Source: Amaranthus tricolor
Lineage: Eukaryota; Streptophyta; Magnoliopsida; Caryophyllales; Amaranthaceae
Direction: 5' to 3'
NCBI RefSeq assembly: GCF_026212465.1
Contig: NC_080053.1
Span: 8,003,293-8,067,292 of the forward strand
DNA length: 64,000 nucleotides
The notes under the pieces were generated by a model. It did not search any database and was not told the DNA's origin. It saw only the letters and a program-made list of their open reading frames with translations. The position numbers and the translations under genes were made by a program. Shown piece by piece: positions 36,183 through 49,614 of the stretch; position 1 is the stretch's first letter; each line of letters opens with the position of its first letter.

Positions 36183-36671
36183 TCATTTCATAAAAGGAAG
36201 TTTGATATAATATTTGCACAATAAAACAACCAAAAGAGCCAAAAATTGATATTTGCTGCATTTTTTGGCCAGCTTCAACCTCCCAACATGCCAACCGTCA
36301 AATCCGTCACCAGCAACCTTGGCAGCAGCTTTCGCAAGCTCTGATCCGAAGTCAGCAACAAGACATGATTTCTCAAACTCCGACCTACTCAACCGACTCC
36401 TTAGCATATTCACTTTATTCCTCAGTTCCTTCTTCGCCTCCACCAACTCATTAATAGTCACCCTTTGCCACTCTACTTGATCGGCATCAATCCACTTGAA
36501 GAACGAGCAACCCCTTCTTCCACTTTCAATGTCGTATAATTTACAAGCCATGAACCTAAGCCCAGGATTTTTGGGGGTCCAAGACCTCATAATCGCAATT
36601 TGCATCCCACAGTAGCATCTACTAGGTTGTGAGTTTTCAATGGCACGAGAAGAACCACTAGAAGAAGACAT
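36183..36671 (-). CDS. GRF zinc-finger membrane-tail protein, array copy 4
   Basis: The protein is identical to copy 2 (Ile27, Ala63, Glu67, Lys137). One extra A lies in the upstream A-tract near 37,008 compared with copy 2. Intact frame. Confidence 0.84.
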   Translation of the reverse strand: MSSSSGSSRAIENSQPSRCYCGMQIAIMRSWTPKNPGLRFMACKLYDIESGRRGCSFFKWIDADQVEWQRVTINELVEAKKELRNKVNMLRSRLSRSEFEKSCLVADFGSELAKAAAKVAGDGFDGWHVGRLKLAKKCSKYQFLALLVVLLCKYYIKLPFMK

Positions 36672-37080
36672 ACTAAACGGAACACCAAAGCATCAACCTA
36701 CGCAATTTCACATGAAAACCCTAGAAATTGAACTTCAAAAGCAAAGAGAGAGAAAGATAAGAGTGATTTGAAATGGGAGTTGAGGGTGTAAATGGAGTGT
36801 TTATTGAGGTTGAAATGAAAGGAGCGTGAGTTAAGAAGAATTTGCAATCACGCGCACGTTTTTGGAGGTCAAAAGGAAAATTCAACGCCGAAATTTAGAC
36901 AAAAGCCACCGGAATTTGAATAAAGGTGTCTAATTTAAAAAAAAAAAGTGTCTTAAAAGGTGATTTTTTACAAAAAAAAATTATAAAAGGTGTTTCTTTA
37001 CAAAAAAAACGGGTTTTAAAAAGTGTTTGTTTGCAAATTTTCCTTATTATTATTATTATTATTTTATTATTACTATTACT

Positions 37081-37167
<87 letters not shown>

Positions 37168-37973
37168 ACCTAATCGGTCAAAATAATAATAACTCTCAAT
37201 GATTAATAAACAACAATCAAACAACCACAAGTCAAACAATAACAAAATATCATGATAAAAAACATTCACTTAATTTTTTAATTGTGTTAGTATTTATCAG
37301 CCCAAAAAATAAAAACAAAAAAAAAAGTTGGTATATTAATGCACCCAAAAGTAAAAAAAATAAGGACCTGAAAAAAACATGAATCATCCAAGGCCAAAAG
37401 AATATAGATTTCATGAAAAACATACAATTGGAGTTCATCCTCTCTACAAATGTAACATAACATCATACATTCTACTAAAATAATAAATAAATATGCGACA
37501 TGTCACTTTTATACATGATGTTTTCCCTCCTAAATTTAAGTAGTTAAATATGAAAACTTTGAGTTTTAATTAAACTTTATTTCTTAATAAACAATAATAG
37601 TAAGAAAAAAGTCAATTCTAGAACCTTTAATTTTTTTTAAATACACTTTTTTAATAAAAAAATATTTTGGGTAGCTTTGATTTTAGTAAATTAAATGAGT
37701 AAACTATTAATTATACCTTATTTACGATATAAAATAATTAAAATATAAAATAGTTGTTAACTATAAATAACCTTATAATTAAAAACTCTTAAATTATGTA
37801 AAGTCAAAGAATTCGTCAATTTAATTATTCAGCTAACTTCAATATTTACAAAATAATAATTAAAATCTTCTCTAGAATAATCTTACAATGATCATTATGA
37901 TAAAAAAAATTATAGAAGTATATAATTTGATCATAACATAAATAAAGTGTTTGTGTATGAGTATAACGTATAT

Positions 37974-38462
37974 TCATTTCATAAAAGGAAGTTTGATATA
38001 ATATTTGCACAATAAAACAACCAAAAGAGCCAAAAATTGATATTTGCTGCAGTTTTTGGCCAGCTTCAACCTCCCAACATGCCAACCGTCAAATCCGTCA
38101 CCAGCAACCTTGGCAGCAGCTTTCGCAAGCTCTGATCCGAAGTCAGCAACAAGACATGATTTCTCAAACTCCGACCTACTCAACCGACTCCTCAGCATAT
38201 TCACTTTATTCCTCAGTTCCTTCTTCGCCTCCACCAACTCATTAATAGTCACCCTTTGCCACTCTACTTGATCGGCATCAATCCACTTGAAGAACGAGCA
38301 ACCCCTTCTTCCACTTTCAATGTCATATAATTTACAAGCCATGAACCTAAGCCCAGGATTTTTGGGGGTCCAAGACCTCATCATCGCAATTTGCATCCCA
38401 CAGTAGCATCTACTAGGTTGTGAGTTTTCAATGGCACGAGAAGAACCACTAGAAGACGACAT
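37974..38462 (-). CDS. GRF zinc-finger membrane-tail protein, array copy 5
   Basis: Intermediate type: Met27, Ala63, Glu67 and Asn137 with Ser17 still present. It is the last copy with Ser17; copies 6-12 have Gly17. One synonymous change in the Ser-rich start (GTC for TTC on the coding strand) marks it. Intact frame. Confidence 0.84.
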   Translation of the reverse strand: MSSSSGSSRAIENSQPSRCYCGMQIAMMRSWTPKNPGLRFMACKLYDIESGRRGCSFFKWIDADQVEWQRVTINELVEAKKELRNKVNMLRSRLSRSEFEKSCLVADFGSELAKAAAKVAGDGFDGWHVGRLKLAKNCSKYQFLALLVVLLCKYYIKLPFMK

Positions 38463-38884
38463 ACTAAACGGAACATCAAAGCATCAACCTACGCAATTTC
38501 ACATGAAAACCCTAGAAATTGAACTTCAAAAGCAAAGAGAGAGAAAGATAAGAGTGATTTGAAATGGGAGTTGAGGGTGTAAATGGAGTGTTTATTGAGG
38601 TTGAAATGAAAGGAGCGTGAGTTAAGAAGAATTTGCAATCACGCGCACGTTTTTGGAGGTCAAAAGGGAAATTCAACGCCGAAATTTAGACAAATGCCAC
38701 CGGAATTTGAATTAAGGTGTCTAATTTAAAAAAAAAGTGTCTTAAAAGGTGGTTTTTTACAAAAAAAATTATAAAAGGTGTTTCTTTTCAAAAAAACGGG
38801 TTTTAAAAGGTGTTTGTTTGCAAATTTTCCTTATTATTATTATTAGTTTATTATTACTATTACTATTATCATTATCATTATTAC

Positions 38885-38960
<76 letters not shown>

Positions 38961-39766
38961 ACCTAATCGGTCAAAATAATAATAACTCTCAATGATTAAT
39001 AAACAACAATCAAACAACCACAAGTCAAACAATAACAAAATATCATGATAAAAAACATTCACTTAATTTTTTAATTGTGTTAGTATTTATCAGCCCAAAA
39101 AATAAAAACAAAAAAAAAAGTTGGTATATTAATGCACCCAAAAGTAAAAAAAATAAGGACCTGAAAAAAACATGAATCATCCAAGGCCAAAAGAATATAG
39201 ATTTCATGAAAAACATACAATTGGAGTTCATCCTCTCTACAAATGTAACATAACATCATACATTCTACTAAAATAATAAATAAATATGCGACATGTCACT
39301 TTTATACATGATGTTTTCCCTCCTAAATTTAAGTAGTTAAATATGAAAACTTTGAGTTTTAATTAAACTTTATTTCTTAATAAACAATAATAGTAAGAAA
39401 AAAGTCAATTCTAGAACCTTTAATTTTTTTTAAATACACTTTTTTAATAAAAAAATATTTTGGGTAGCTTTGATTTTAGTAAATTAAATGAGTAAACTAT
39501 TAATTATACCTTATTTACGATATAAAATAATTAAAATATAAAATAGTTGTTAACTATAAATAACCTTATAATTAAAAACTCTTAAATTATGTAAAGTCAA
39601 AGAATTCGTCAATTTAATTATTCAGCTAACTTCAATATTTACAAAATAATAATTAAAATCTTCTCTAGAATAATCTTACAATGATCATTATGATAAAAAA
39701 AATTATAGAAGTATATAATTTGATCTTAACATAAATAAAGTGTTTGTGTATGAGTATACCGTATAT

Positions 39767-40255
39767 TCATTTCATAAAAGGAAGTTTGATATAATATTTG
39801 CACAATAAAACAACCAAAAGAGCCAAAAATTGATATTTGCTGCAGTTTTTGGCCAGCTTCAACCTCCCAACATGCCAACCGTCACATCCGTCACCAGCAA
39901 CCTTGGTAGCAGCTTTCGCAAGCTCTGATCCGAAGTCAGCAACAAGACATGATTTCTCAAACTCCGACCTACTCAACCGACTCCTCAGCATATTCACTTT
40001 ATTCCTCAGTTCCTTCTTCGCCTCCACCAACTCATTAATAGTCACCCTTTGCCACTCTACTTGATCGGCATCAATCCACTTGAAGAACGAGCAACCCCTT
40101 CTTCCACTTTCAATGTCATATAATTTACAAGCCATGAACCTAAGCCCAGGATTTTTGGGGGTCCAAGACCTCATCATCGCAATTTGCATCCCACAGTAGC
40201 ATCTACCAGGTTGTGAGTTTTCAATGGCACGAGAAGAACCACTAGAAGAAGACAT
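39767..40255 (-). CDS. GRF zinc-finger membrane-tail protein, array copy 6
   Basis: It differs from the majority by Gly17 (shared with copies 7-12) and by two private changes, Thr for Ala at 117 and Cys for Phe at 124, between the coiled coil and the membrane segment. Zinc ligands are intact. Most diverged protein in the array. Confidence 0.84.
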   Translation of the reverse strand: MSSSSGSSRAIENSQPGRCYCGMQIAMMRSWTPKNPGLRFMACKLYDIESGRRGCSFFKWIDADQVEWQRVTINELVEAKKELRNKVNMLRSRLSRSEFEKSCLVADFGSELAKAATKVAGDGCDGWHVGRLKLAKNCSKYQFLALLVVLLCKYYIKLPFMK

Positions 40256-40677
40256 ACTAAACGGAACATCAAAGCATCAACCTACGCAATTTCACATGAA
40301 AACCCTAGAAATTGAACTTCAAAAGCAAAGAGAGAGAAAGATAAGAGTGATTTGAAATGGGAGTTGAGGGTGTAAATGGAGTGTTTATTGAGGTTGAAAT
40401 GAAAGGAGCGTGAGTTAAGAAGAATTTGCAATCACGCGCACGTTTTTGGAGGTCAAAAGGGAAATTCAACGCCGAAATTTAGACAAAAGCCACCGGAATT
40501 TGAATTAAGGTGTCTAATTTAAAAAAAAAGTGTCTTAAAAGGTGGTTTTTTACAAAAAAAATTATAAAAGGTGTTTCTTTACAAAAAAACGGGTTTTAAA
40601 AGGTGTTTGTTTGCAAATTTTCCTTATTATTATTATTATTTTATTATTACTATTACTATTATCATTATCATTATTAC

Positions 40678-40747
<70 letters not shown>

Positions 40748-41553
40748 ACCTAATCGGTCAAAATAATAATAACTCTCAATGATTAATAAACAACAATCAA
40801 ACAACCACAAGTCAAACAATAACAAAATATCATGATAAAAAACATTCACTTAATTTTTTAATTGTGTTAGTATTTATCAGCCCAAAAAATAAAAACAAAA
40901 AAAAAAGTTGGTATATTAATGCACCCAAAAGTAAAAAAAATAAGGACCTGAAAAAAACATGAATCATCCAAGGCCAAAAGAATATAGATTTCATGAAAAA
41001 CATACAATTGGAGTTCATCCTCTCTACAAATGTAACATAACATCATACATTCTACTAAAATAATAAATAAATATGCGACATGTCACTTTTATACATGATG
41101 TTTTCCCTCCTAAATTTAAGTAGTTAAATATGAAAACTTTGAGTTTTAATTAAACTTTATTTCTTAATAAACAATAATAGTAAGAAAAAAGTCAATTCTA
41201 GAACCTTTAATTTTTTTTAAATACACTTTTTTAATAAAAAAATATTTTGGGTAGCTTTGATTTTAGTAAATTAAATGAGTAAACTATTAATTATACCTTA
41301 TTTACGATATAAAATAATTAAAATATAAAATAGTTGTTAACTATAAATAACCTTATAATTAAAAACTCTTAAATTATGTAAAGTCAAAGAATTCGTCAAT
41401 TTAATTATTCAGCTAACTTCAATATTTACAAAATAATAATTAAAATCTTCTCTAGAATAATCTTACAATGATCATTATGATAAAAAAAATTATAGAAGTA
41501 TATAATTTGATCATAACATAAATAAAGTGTTTGTGTATGAGTATACCGTATAT

Positions 41554-42042
41554 TCATTTCATAAAAGGAAGTTTGATATAACATTTGCACAATAAAACAA
41601 CCAAAAGAGCCAAAAATTGATATTTGCTGCAGTTTTTGGCCAGCTTCAACCTCCCAACATGCCAACCGTCAAATCCGTCACCAGCAACCTTGGCAGCAGC
41701 TTTCGCAAGCTCTGATCCGAAGTCAGCAACAAGACATGATTTCTCAAACTCCGACCTACTCAACCGACTCCTCAGCATATTCACTTTATTCCTCAGTTCC
41801 TTCTTCGCCTCCACCAACTCATTAATAGTCACCCTTTGCCACTCTACTTGATCGGCATCAATCCACTTGAAGAACGAGCAACCCCTTCTTCCACTTTCAA
41901 TGTCATATAATTTACAAGCCATGAACCTAAGCCCAGGATTTTTGGGGGTCCAAGACCTCATCATCGCAATTTGCATCCCACAGTAGCATCTACCAGGTTG
42001 TGAGTTTTCAATGGCACCAGAAGAACCACTAGAAGAAGACAT
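41554..42042 (-). CDS. GRF zinc-finger membrane-tail protein, array copy 7
   Basis: Gly9 (for Arg), Gly17 and Cys154 (for Tyr, at the end of the membrane segment). The protein is identical to copy 9, two units away, as expected from a duplicated 7-8 block. Confidence 0.84.
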   Translation of the reverse strand: MSSSSGSSGAIENSQPGRCYCGMQIAMMRSWTPKNPGLRFMACKLYDIESGRRGCSFFKWIDADQVEWQRVTINELVEAKKELRNKVNMLRSRLSRSEFEKSCLVADFGSELAKAAAKVAGDGFDGWHVGRLKLAKNCSKYQFLALLVVLLCKCYIKLPFMK

Positions 42043-42465
42043 ACTAAACGGAACATCAAAGCATCAACCTACGCAATTTCACATGAAAACCCTAGAAATT
42101 GAACTTCAAAAGCAAAGAGAGAGAAAGATAAGAGTGATTTGAAATGGGAGTTGAGGGTGTAAATGGAGTGTTTATTGAGGTTGAAATGAAAGGAGCGTGA
42201 GTTAAGAAGAATTTGCAATCACGCGCACGTTTTTGGAGGTCAAAAGGGAAATTCAACGCCGAAATTTAGACAAAAGCCACCGGAATTTGAATTAAGGTGT
42301 CTAATTTAAAAAAAAAGTGTCTTAAAAGGTGGTTTTTTACAAAAAAAAATTATAAAAGGTGTTTCTTTACAAAAAAACGGGTTTTAAAAGGTGTTTGTTT
42401 GCAAATTTTCCTTATTATTATTATTATTTTATTATTACTATTACTATTATCATTATCATTATTAC

Positions 42466-42532
<67 letters not shown>

Positions 42533-43338
42533 ACCTAATCGGTCAAAATAATAATAACTCTCAATGATTAATAAACAACAATCAAACAACCACAAGTCAA
42601 ACAATAACAAAATATCATGATAAAAAACATTCACTTAATTTTTTAATTGTGTTAGTATTTATCAGCCCAAAAAATAAAAACAAAAAACAAAGTTGGTATA
42701 TTAATGCACCCAAAAGTAAAAAAAATAAGGACCTGAAAAAAACATGAATCATCCAAGGCCAAAAGAATATAGATTTCATGAAAAACATACAATTGGAGTT
42801 CATCCTCTCTACAAATGTAACATAACATCATACATTCTACTAAAATAATAAATAAATATGCGACATGTCACTTTTATACATGATGTTTTCCCTCCTAAAT
42901 TTAAGTAGTTAAATATGAAAACTTTGAGTTTTAATTAAACTTTATTTCTTGATAAACAATAATAGTAAGAAAAAAGTCAATTCTAGAACCTTTAATTTTT
43001 TTTAAATACACTTTTTTAATAAAAAAATATTTTGGGTAGCTTTGATTTTAGTAAATTAAATGAGTAAACTATTAATTATACCTTATTTACGATATAAAAT
43101 AATTAAAATATAAAATAGTTGTTAACTATAAATAACCTTATAATTAAAAACTCTTAAATTATGTAAAGTCAAAGAATTCGTCAATTTAATTATTCAGCTA
43201 ACTTCAATATTTACAAAATAATAATTAAAATCTTCTCTAGAATAATCTTACAATGATCATTATGATAAAAAAAATTATAGAAGTATATAATTTGATCATA
43301 ACATAAATAAAGTGTTTGTGTATGAGTATACCGTATAT

Positions 43339-43827
43339 TCATTTCATAAAAGGAAGTTTGATATAACATTTGCACAATAAAACAACCAAAAGAGCCAAAA
43401 ATTGATATTTGCTGCAGTTTTTGGCCAGCTTCAACCTCCCAACATGCCAACCGTCAAATCCGTCACCAGCAACCTTCGCAGCAGCTTTCGCAAGCTCTGA
43501 TCCGAAGTCAGCAACAAGACATGATTTCTCAAACTCCGACCTACTCAACCGACTCCTCAGCATATTCACTTTATTCCTCAGTTCCTTCTTCGCCTCCACC
43601 AACTCATTAATAGTCACCCTTTGCCACTCTACTTGATCGGCATCAATCCACTTGAAGAACGAGCAACCTCTTCTTCCACTTTCAATGTCATATAATTTAC
43701 AAGCCATGAACCTAAGCCCAGGATTTTTGGGGGTCCAAGACCTCATCATCGCAATTTGCATCCCACAGTAGCATCTACCAGGTTGTGAGTTTTCAATGGC
43801 ACGAGAAGAACCACTAGAAGAAGACAT
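43339..43827 (-). CDS. GRF zinc-finger membrane-tail protein, array copy 8
   Basis: Arg9, Gly17 and Cys154; protein identical to copy 10. It carries private silent changes (near 43,476 and 43,669) and private changes in its 3' flank (near 42,688 and 42,951), so the copies are real variants and not one sequence repeated by error. Confidence 0.84.
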   Translation of the reverse strand: MSSSSGSSRAIENSQPGRCYCGMQIAMMRSWTPKNPGLRFMACKLYDIESGRRGCSFFKWIDADQVEWQRVTINELVEAKKELRNKVNMLRSRLSRSEFEKSCLVADFGSELAKAAAKVAGDGFDGWHVGRLKLAKNCSKYQFLALLVVLLCKCYIKLPFMK

Positions 43828-44249
43828 ACTAAACGGAACATCAAAGCATCAACCTACGCAATTTCACATGAAAACCCTAGAAATTGAACTTCAAAAGCAA
43901 AGAGAGAGAAAGATAAGAGTGATTTGAAATGGGAGTTGAGGGTGTAAATGGAGTGTTTATTGAGGTTGAAATGAAAGGAGCGTGAGTTAAGAAGAATTTG
44001 CAATCACGCGCACGTTTTTGGAGGTCAAAAGGGAAATTCAACGCCGAAATTTAGACAAAAGCCACCGGAATTTGAATTAAGGTGTCTAATTTAAAAAAAA
44101 AGTGTCTTAAAAGGTGGTTTTTTACAAAAAAAATTATAAAAGGTGTTTCTTTACAAAAAAACGGGTTTTAAAAGGTGTTTGTTTGCAAATTTTCCTTATT
44201 ATTATTATTATTTTATTATTACTATTACTATTATCATTATCATTATTAC

Positions 44250-44310
<61 letters not shown>

Positions 44311-45116
44311 ACCTAATCGGTCAAAATAATAATAACTCTCAATGATTAATAAACAACAATCAAACAACCACAAGTCAAACAATAACAAAATATCATGATA
44401 AAAAACATTCACTTAATTTTTTAATTGTGTTAGTATTTATCAGCCCAAAAAATAAAAACAAAAAAAAAAGTTGGTATATTAATGCACCCAAAAGTAAAAA
44501 AAATAAGGACCTGAAAAAAACATGAATCATCCAAGGCCAAAAGAATATAGATTTCATGAAAAACATACAATTGGAGTTCATCCTCTCTACAAATGTAACA
44601 TAACATCATACATTCTACTAAAATAATAAATAAATATGCGACATGTCACTTTTATACATGATGTTTTCCCTCCTAAATTTAAGTAGTTAAATATGAAAAC
44701 TTTGAGTTTTAATTAAACTTTATTTCTTAATAAACAATAATAGTAAGAAAAAAGTCAATTCTAGAACCTTTAATTTTTTTTAAATACACTTTTTTAATAA
44801 AAAAATATTTTGGGTAGCTTTGATTTTAGTAAATTAAATGAGTAAACTATTAATTATACCTTATTTACGATATAAAATAATTAAAATATAAAATGGTTGT
44901 TAACTATAAATAACCTTATAATTAAAAACTCTTAAATTATGTAAAGTCAAAGAATTCGTCAATTTAATTATTCAGCTAACTTCAATATTTACAAAATAAT
45001 AATTAAAATCTTCTCTAGAATAATCTTACAATGATCATTATGATAAAAAAAATTATAGAAGTATATAATTTGATCATAACATAAATAAAGTGTTTGTGTA
45101 TGAGTATACCGTATAT

Positions 45117-45605
45117 TCATTTCATAAAAGGAAGTTTGATATAACATTTGCACAATAAAACAACCAAAAGAGCCAAAAATTGATATTTGCTGCAGTTTTT
45201 GGCCAGCTTCAACCTCCCAACATGCCAACCGTCAAATCCGTCACCAGCAACCTTGGCAGCAGCTTTCGCAAGCTCTGATCCGAAGTCAGCAACAAGACAT
45301 GATTTCTCAAACTCCGACCTACTCAACCGACTCCTCAGCATATTCACTTTATTCCTCAGTTCCTTCTTCGCCTCCACCAACTCATTAATAGTCACCCTTT
45401 GCCACTCTACTTGATCGGCATCAATCCACTTGAAGAACGAGCAACCCCTTCTTCCACTTTCAATGTCATATAATTTACAAGCCATGAACCTAAGCCCAGG
45501 ATTTTTGGGGGTCCAAGACCTCATCATCGCAATTTGCATCCCACAGTAGCATCTACCAGGTTGTGAGTTTTCAATGGCACCAGAAGAACCACTAGAAGAA
45601 GACAT
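45117..45605 (-). CDS. GRF zinc-finger membrane-tail protein, array copy 9
   Basis: Protein identical to copy 7 (Gly9, Gly17, Cys154). The (ATT)n tract upstream of it (to 46,065) is the shortest in the array, which accounts for the 1,754-bp period. Intact frame. Confidence 0.84.
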   Translation of the reverse strand: MSSSSGSSGAIENSQPGRCYCGMQIAMMRSWTPKNPGLRFMACKLYDIESGRRGCSFFKWIDADQVEWQRVTINELVEAKKELRNKVNMLRSRLSRSEFEKSCLVADFGSELAKAAAKVAGDGFDGWHVGRLKLAKNCSKYQFLALLVVLLCKCYIKLPFMK

Positions 45606-46027
45606 ACTAAACGGAACATCAAAGCATCAACCTACGCAATTTCACATGAAAACCCTAGAAATTGAACTTCAAAAGCAAAGAGAGAGAAAGATAAGAGTGA
45701 TTTGAAATGGGAGTTGAGGGTGTAAATGGAGTGTTTATTGAGGTTGAAATGAAAGGAGCGTGAGTTAAGAAGAATTTGCAATCACGCGCACGTTTTTGGA
45801 GGTCAAAAGGGAAATTCAACGCCGAAATTTAGACAAAAGCCACCGGAATTTGAATTAAGGTGTCTAATTTAAAAAAAAAGTGTCTTAAAAGGTGGTTTTT
45901 TACAAAAAAAATTATAAAAGGTGTTTCTTTACAAAAAAACGGGTTTTAAAAGGTGTTTGTTTGCAAATTTTCCTTATTATTATTATTATTTTATTATTAC
46001 TATTACTATTATCATTATCATTATTAC

Positions 46028-46064
<37 letters not shown>

Positions 46065-46870
46065 ACCTAATCGGTCAAAATAATAATAACTCTCAATGAT
46101 TAATAAACAACAATCAAACAACCACAAGTCAAACAATAACAAAATATCATGATAAAAAACATTCACTTAATTTTTTAATTGTGTTAGTATTTATCAGCCC
46201 AAAAAATAAAAACAAAAAAAAAAGTTGGTATATTAATGCACCCAAAAGTAAAAAAAATAAGGACCTGAAAAAAACATGAATCATCCAAGGCCAAAAGAAT
46301 ATAGATTTCATGAAAAACATACAATTGGAGTTCATCCTCTCTACAAATGTAACATAACATCATACATTCTACTAAAATAATAAATAAATATGCGACATGT
46401 CACTTTTATACATGATGTTTTCCCTCCTAAATTTAAGTAGTTAAATATGAAAACTTTGAGTTTTAATTAAACTTTATTTCTTAATAAACAATAATAGTAA
46501 GAAAAAAGTCAATTCTAGAACCTTTAATTTTTTTTAAATACACTTTTTTAATAAAAAAATATTTTGGGTAGCTTTGATTTTAGTAAATTAAATGAGTAAA
46601 CTATTAATTATACCTTATTTACGATATAAAATAATTAAAATATAAAATAGTTGTTAACTATAAATAACCTTATAATTAAAAACTCTTAAATTATGTAAAG
46701 TCAAAGAATTCGTCAATTTAATTATTCAGCTAACTTCAATATTTACAAAATAATAATTAAAATCTTCTCTAGAATAATCTTACAATGATCATTATGATAA
46801 AAAAAATTATAGAAGTATATAATTTGATCATAACATAAATAAAGTGTTTGTGTATGAGTATACCGTATAT

Positions 46871-47359
46871 TCATTTCATAAAAGGAAGTTTGATATAACA
46901 TTTGCACAATAAAACAACCAAAAGAGCCAAAAATTGATATTTGCTGCAGTTTTTGGCCAGCTTCAACCTCCCAACATGCCAACCGTCAAATCCGTCACCA
47001 GCAACCTTGGCAGCAGCTTTCGCAAGCTCTGATCCGAAGTCAGCAACAAGACATGATTTCTCAAACTCCGACCTACTCAACCGACTCCTCAGCATATTCA
47101 CTTTATTCCTCAGTTCCTTCTTCGCCTCCACCAACTCATTAATAGTCACCCTTTGCCACTCTACTTGATCGGCATCAATCCACTTGAAGAACGAGCAACC
47201 CCTTCTTCCACTTTCAATGTCATATAATTTACAAGCCATGAACCTAAGCCCAGGATTTTTGGGGGTCCAAGACCTCATCATCGCAATTTGCATCCCACAG
47301 TAGCATCTACCAGGTTGTGAGTTTTCAATGGCACGAGAAGAACCACTAGAAGAAGACAT
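46871..47359 (-). CDS. GRF zinc-finger membrane-tail protein, array copy 10
   Basis: Protein identical to copy 8 (Arg9, Gly17, Cys154), without the private silent changes of copy 8. Intact frame. Confidence 0.84.
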   Translation of the reverse strand: MSSSSGSSRAIENSQPGRCYCGMQIAMMRSWTPKNPGLRFMACKLYDIESGRRGCSFFKWIDADQVEWQRVTINELVEAKKELRNKVNMLRSRLSRSEFEKSCLVADFGSELAKAAAKVAGDGFDGWHVGRLKLAKNCSKYQFLALLVVLLCKCYIKLPFMK

Positions 47360-47781
47360 ACTAAACGGAACATCAAAGCATCAACCTACGCAATTTCACA
47401 TGAAAACCCTAGAAATTGAACTTCAAAAGCAAAGAGAGAGAAAGATAAGAGTGATTTGAAATGGGAGTTGAGGGTGTAAATGGAGTGTTTATTGAGGTTG
47501 AAATGAAAGGAGCGTGAGTTAAGAAGAATTTGCAATCACGCGCACGTTTTTGGAGGTCAAAAGGGAAATTCAACGCCGAAATTTAGACAAAAGCCACCGG
47601 AATTTGAATTAAGGTGTCTAATTTAAAAAAAAAGTGTCTTAAAAGGTGGTTTTTTACAAAAAAAATTATAAAAGGTGTTTCTTTACAAAAAAACGGGTTT
47701 TAAAAGGTGTTTGTTTGCAAATTTTCCTTATTATTATTATTATTTTATTATTACTATTACTATTATCATTATCATTATTAC

Positions 47782-47839
<58 letters not shown>

Positions 47840-48645
47840 ACCTAATCGGTCAAAATAATAATAACTCTCAATGATTAATAAACAACAATCAAACAACCAC
47901 AAGTCAAACAATAACAAAATATCATGATAAAAAACATTCACTTAATTTTTTAATTGTGTTAGTATTTATCAGCCCAAAAAATAAAAACAAAAAAAAAAGT
48001 TGGTATATTAATGCACCCAAAAGTAAAAAAAATAAGGACCTGAAAAAAACATGAATCATCCAAGGCCAAAAGAATATAGATTTCATGAAAAACATACAAT
48101 TGGAGTTCATCCTCTCTACAAATGTAACATAACATCATACATTCTACTAAAATAATAAATAAATATGCGACATGTCACTTTTATACATGATGTTTTCCCT
48201 CCTAAATTTAAGTAGTTAAATATGAAAACTTTGAGTTTTAATTAAACTTTATTTCTTAATAAACAATAATAGTAAGAAAAAAGTCAATTCTAGAACCTTT
48301 AATTTTTTTTAAATACACTTTTTTAATAAAAAAATATTTTGGGTAGCTTTGATTTTAGTAAATTAAATGAGTAAACTATTAATTATACCTTATTTACGAT
48401 ATAAAATAATTAAAATATAAAATAGTTGTTAACTATAAATAACCTTATAATTAAAAACTCTTAAATTATGTAAAGTCAAAGAATTCGTCAATTTAATTAT
48501 TCAGCTAACTTCAATATTTACAAAATAATAATTAAAATCTTCTCTAGAATAATCTTACAATGATCATTATGATAAAAAAAATTATAGAAGTATATAATTT
48601 GATCATAACATAAATAAAGTGTTTGTGTATGAGTATACCGTATAT

Positions 48646-49134
48646 TCATTTCATAAAAGGAAGTTTGATATAATATTTGCACAATAAAACAATCAAAAGA
48701 GCCAAAAATTGATATTTGCTGCAGTTTTTGGCCAGCTTCAACCTCCCAACATGCCAACCGTCAAATCCGTCACCAGCAACCTTGGCAGCAGCTTTCGCAA
48801 GCTCTGATCCGAAGTCAGCAACAAGACATGATTTCTCAAACTCCGACCTACTCAACCGACTCCTCAGCATATTCACTTTATTCCTCAGTTCCTTCTTCGC
48901 CTCCACCAACTCATTAATAGTCACCCTTTGCCACTCTACTTGATCGGCATCAATCCACTTGAAGAACGAGCAACCCCTTCTTCCACTTTCAATGTCATAT
49001 AATTTACAAGCCATGAACCTAAGCCCAGGATTTTTGGGGGTCCAAGACCTCATCATCGCAATTTGCATCCCACAGTAGCATCTACCAGGTTGTGAGTTTT
49101 CAATGGCACGAGAAGAACCACTAGAAGAAGACAT
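48646..49134 (-). CDS. GRF zinc-finger membrane-tail protein, array copy 11
   Basis: Gly17, Ile148 (for Val in the membrane segment) and Tyr154. Protein identical to copy 12. One private change upstream (TTTTTGCAGG near 49,325 where all others have TTTTTGGAGG). Confidence 0.84.
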   Translation of the reverse strand: MSSSSGSSRAIENSQPGRCYCGMQIAMMRSWTPKNPGLRFMACKLYDIESGRRGCSFFKWIDADQVEWQRVTINELVEAKKELRNKVNMLRSRLSRSEFEKSCLVADFGSELAKAAAKVAGDGFDGWHVGRLKLAKNCSKYQFLALLIVLLCKYYIKLPFMK

Positions 49135-49556
49135 ACTAAACGGAACATCAAAGCATCAACCTACGCAATTTCACATGAAAACCCTAGAAATTGAACTTCA
49201 AAAGCAAAGAGAGAGAAAGATAAGAGTGATTTGAAATGGGAGTTGAGGGTGTAAATGGAGTGTTTATTGAGGTTGAAATGAAAGGAGCGTGAGTTAAGAA
49301 GAATTTGCAATCACGCGCACGTTTTTGCAGGTCAAAAGGGAAATTCAACGCCGAAATTTAGACAAAAGCCACCGGAATTTGAATTAAGGTGTCTAATTTA
49401 AAAAAAAAGTGTCTTAAAAGGTGGTTTTTTACAAAAAAAATTATAAAAGGTGTTTCTTTACAAAAAAACGGGTTTTAAAAGGTGTTTGTTTGCAAATTTT
49501 CCTTATTATTATTATTATTTTATTATTACTATTACTATTATCATTATCATTATTAC

Positions 49557-49614
<58 letters not shown>

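Noticed and set aside
32476..48757. A 79-codon minus-strand frame (starting MACWEVEAGQK) in most units
   Set aside because: It overlaps the end of the GRF gene in another frame and runs into the AT-rich 3' flank; absent in some units through single-base changes.
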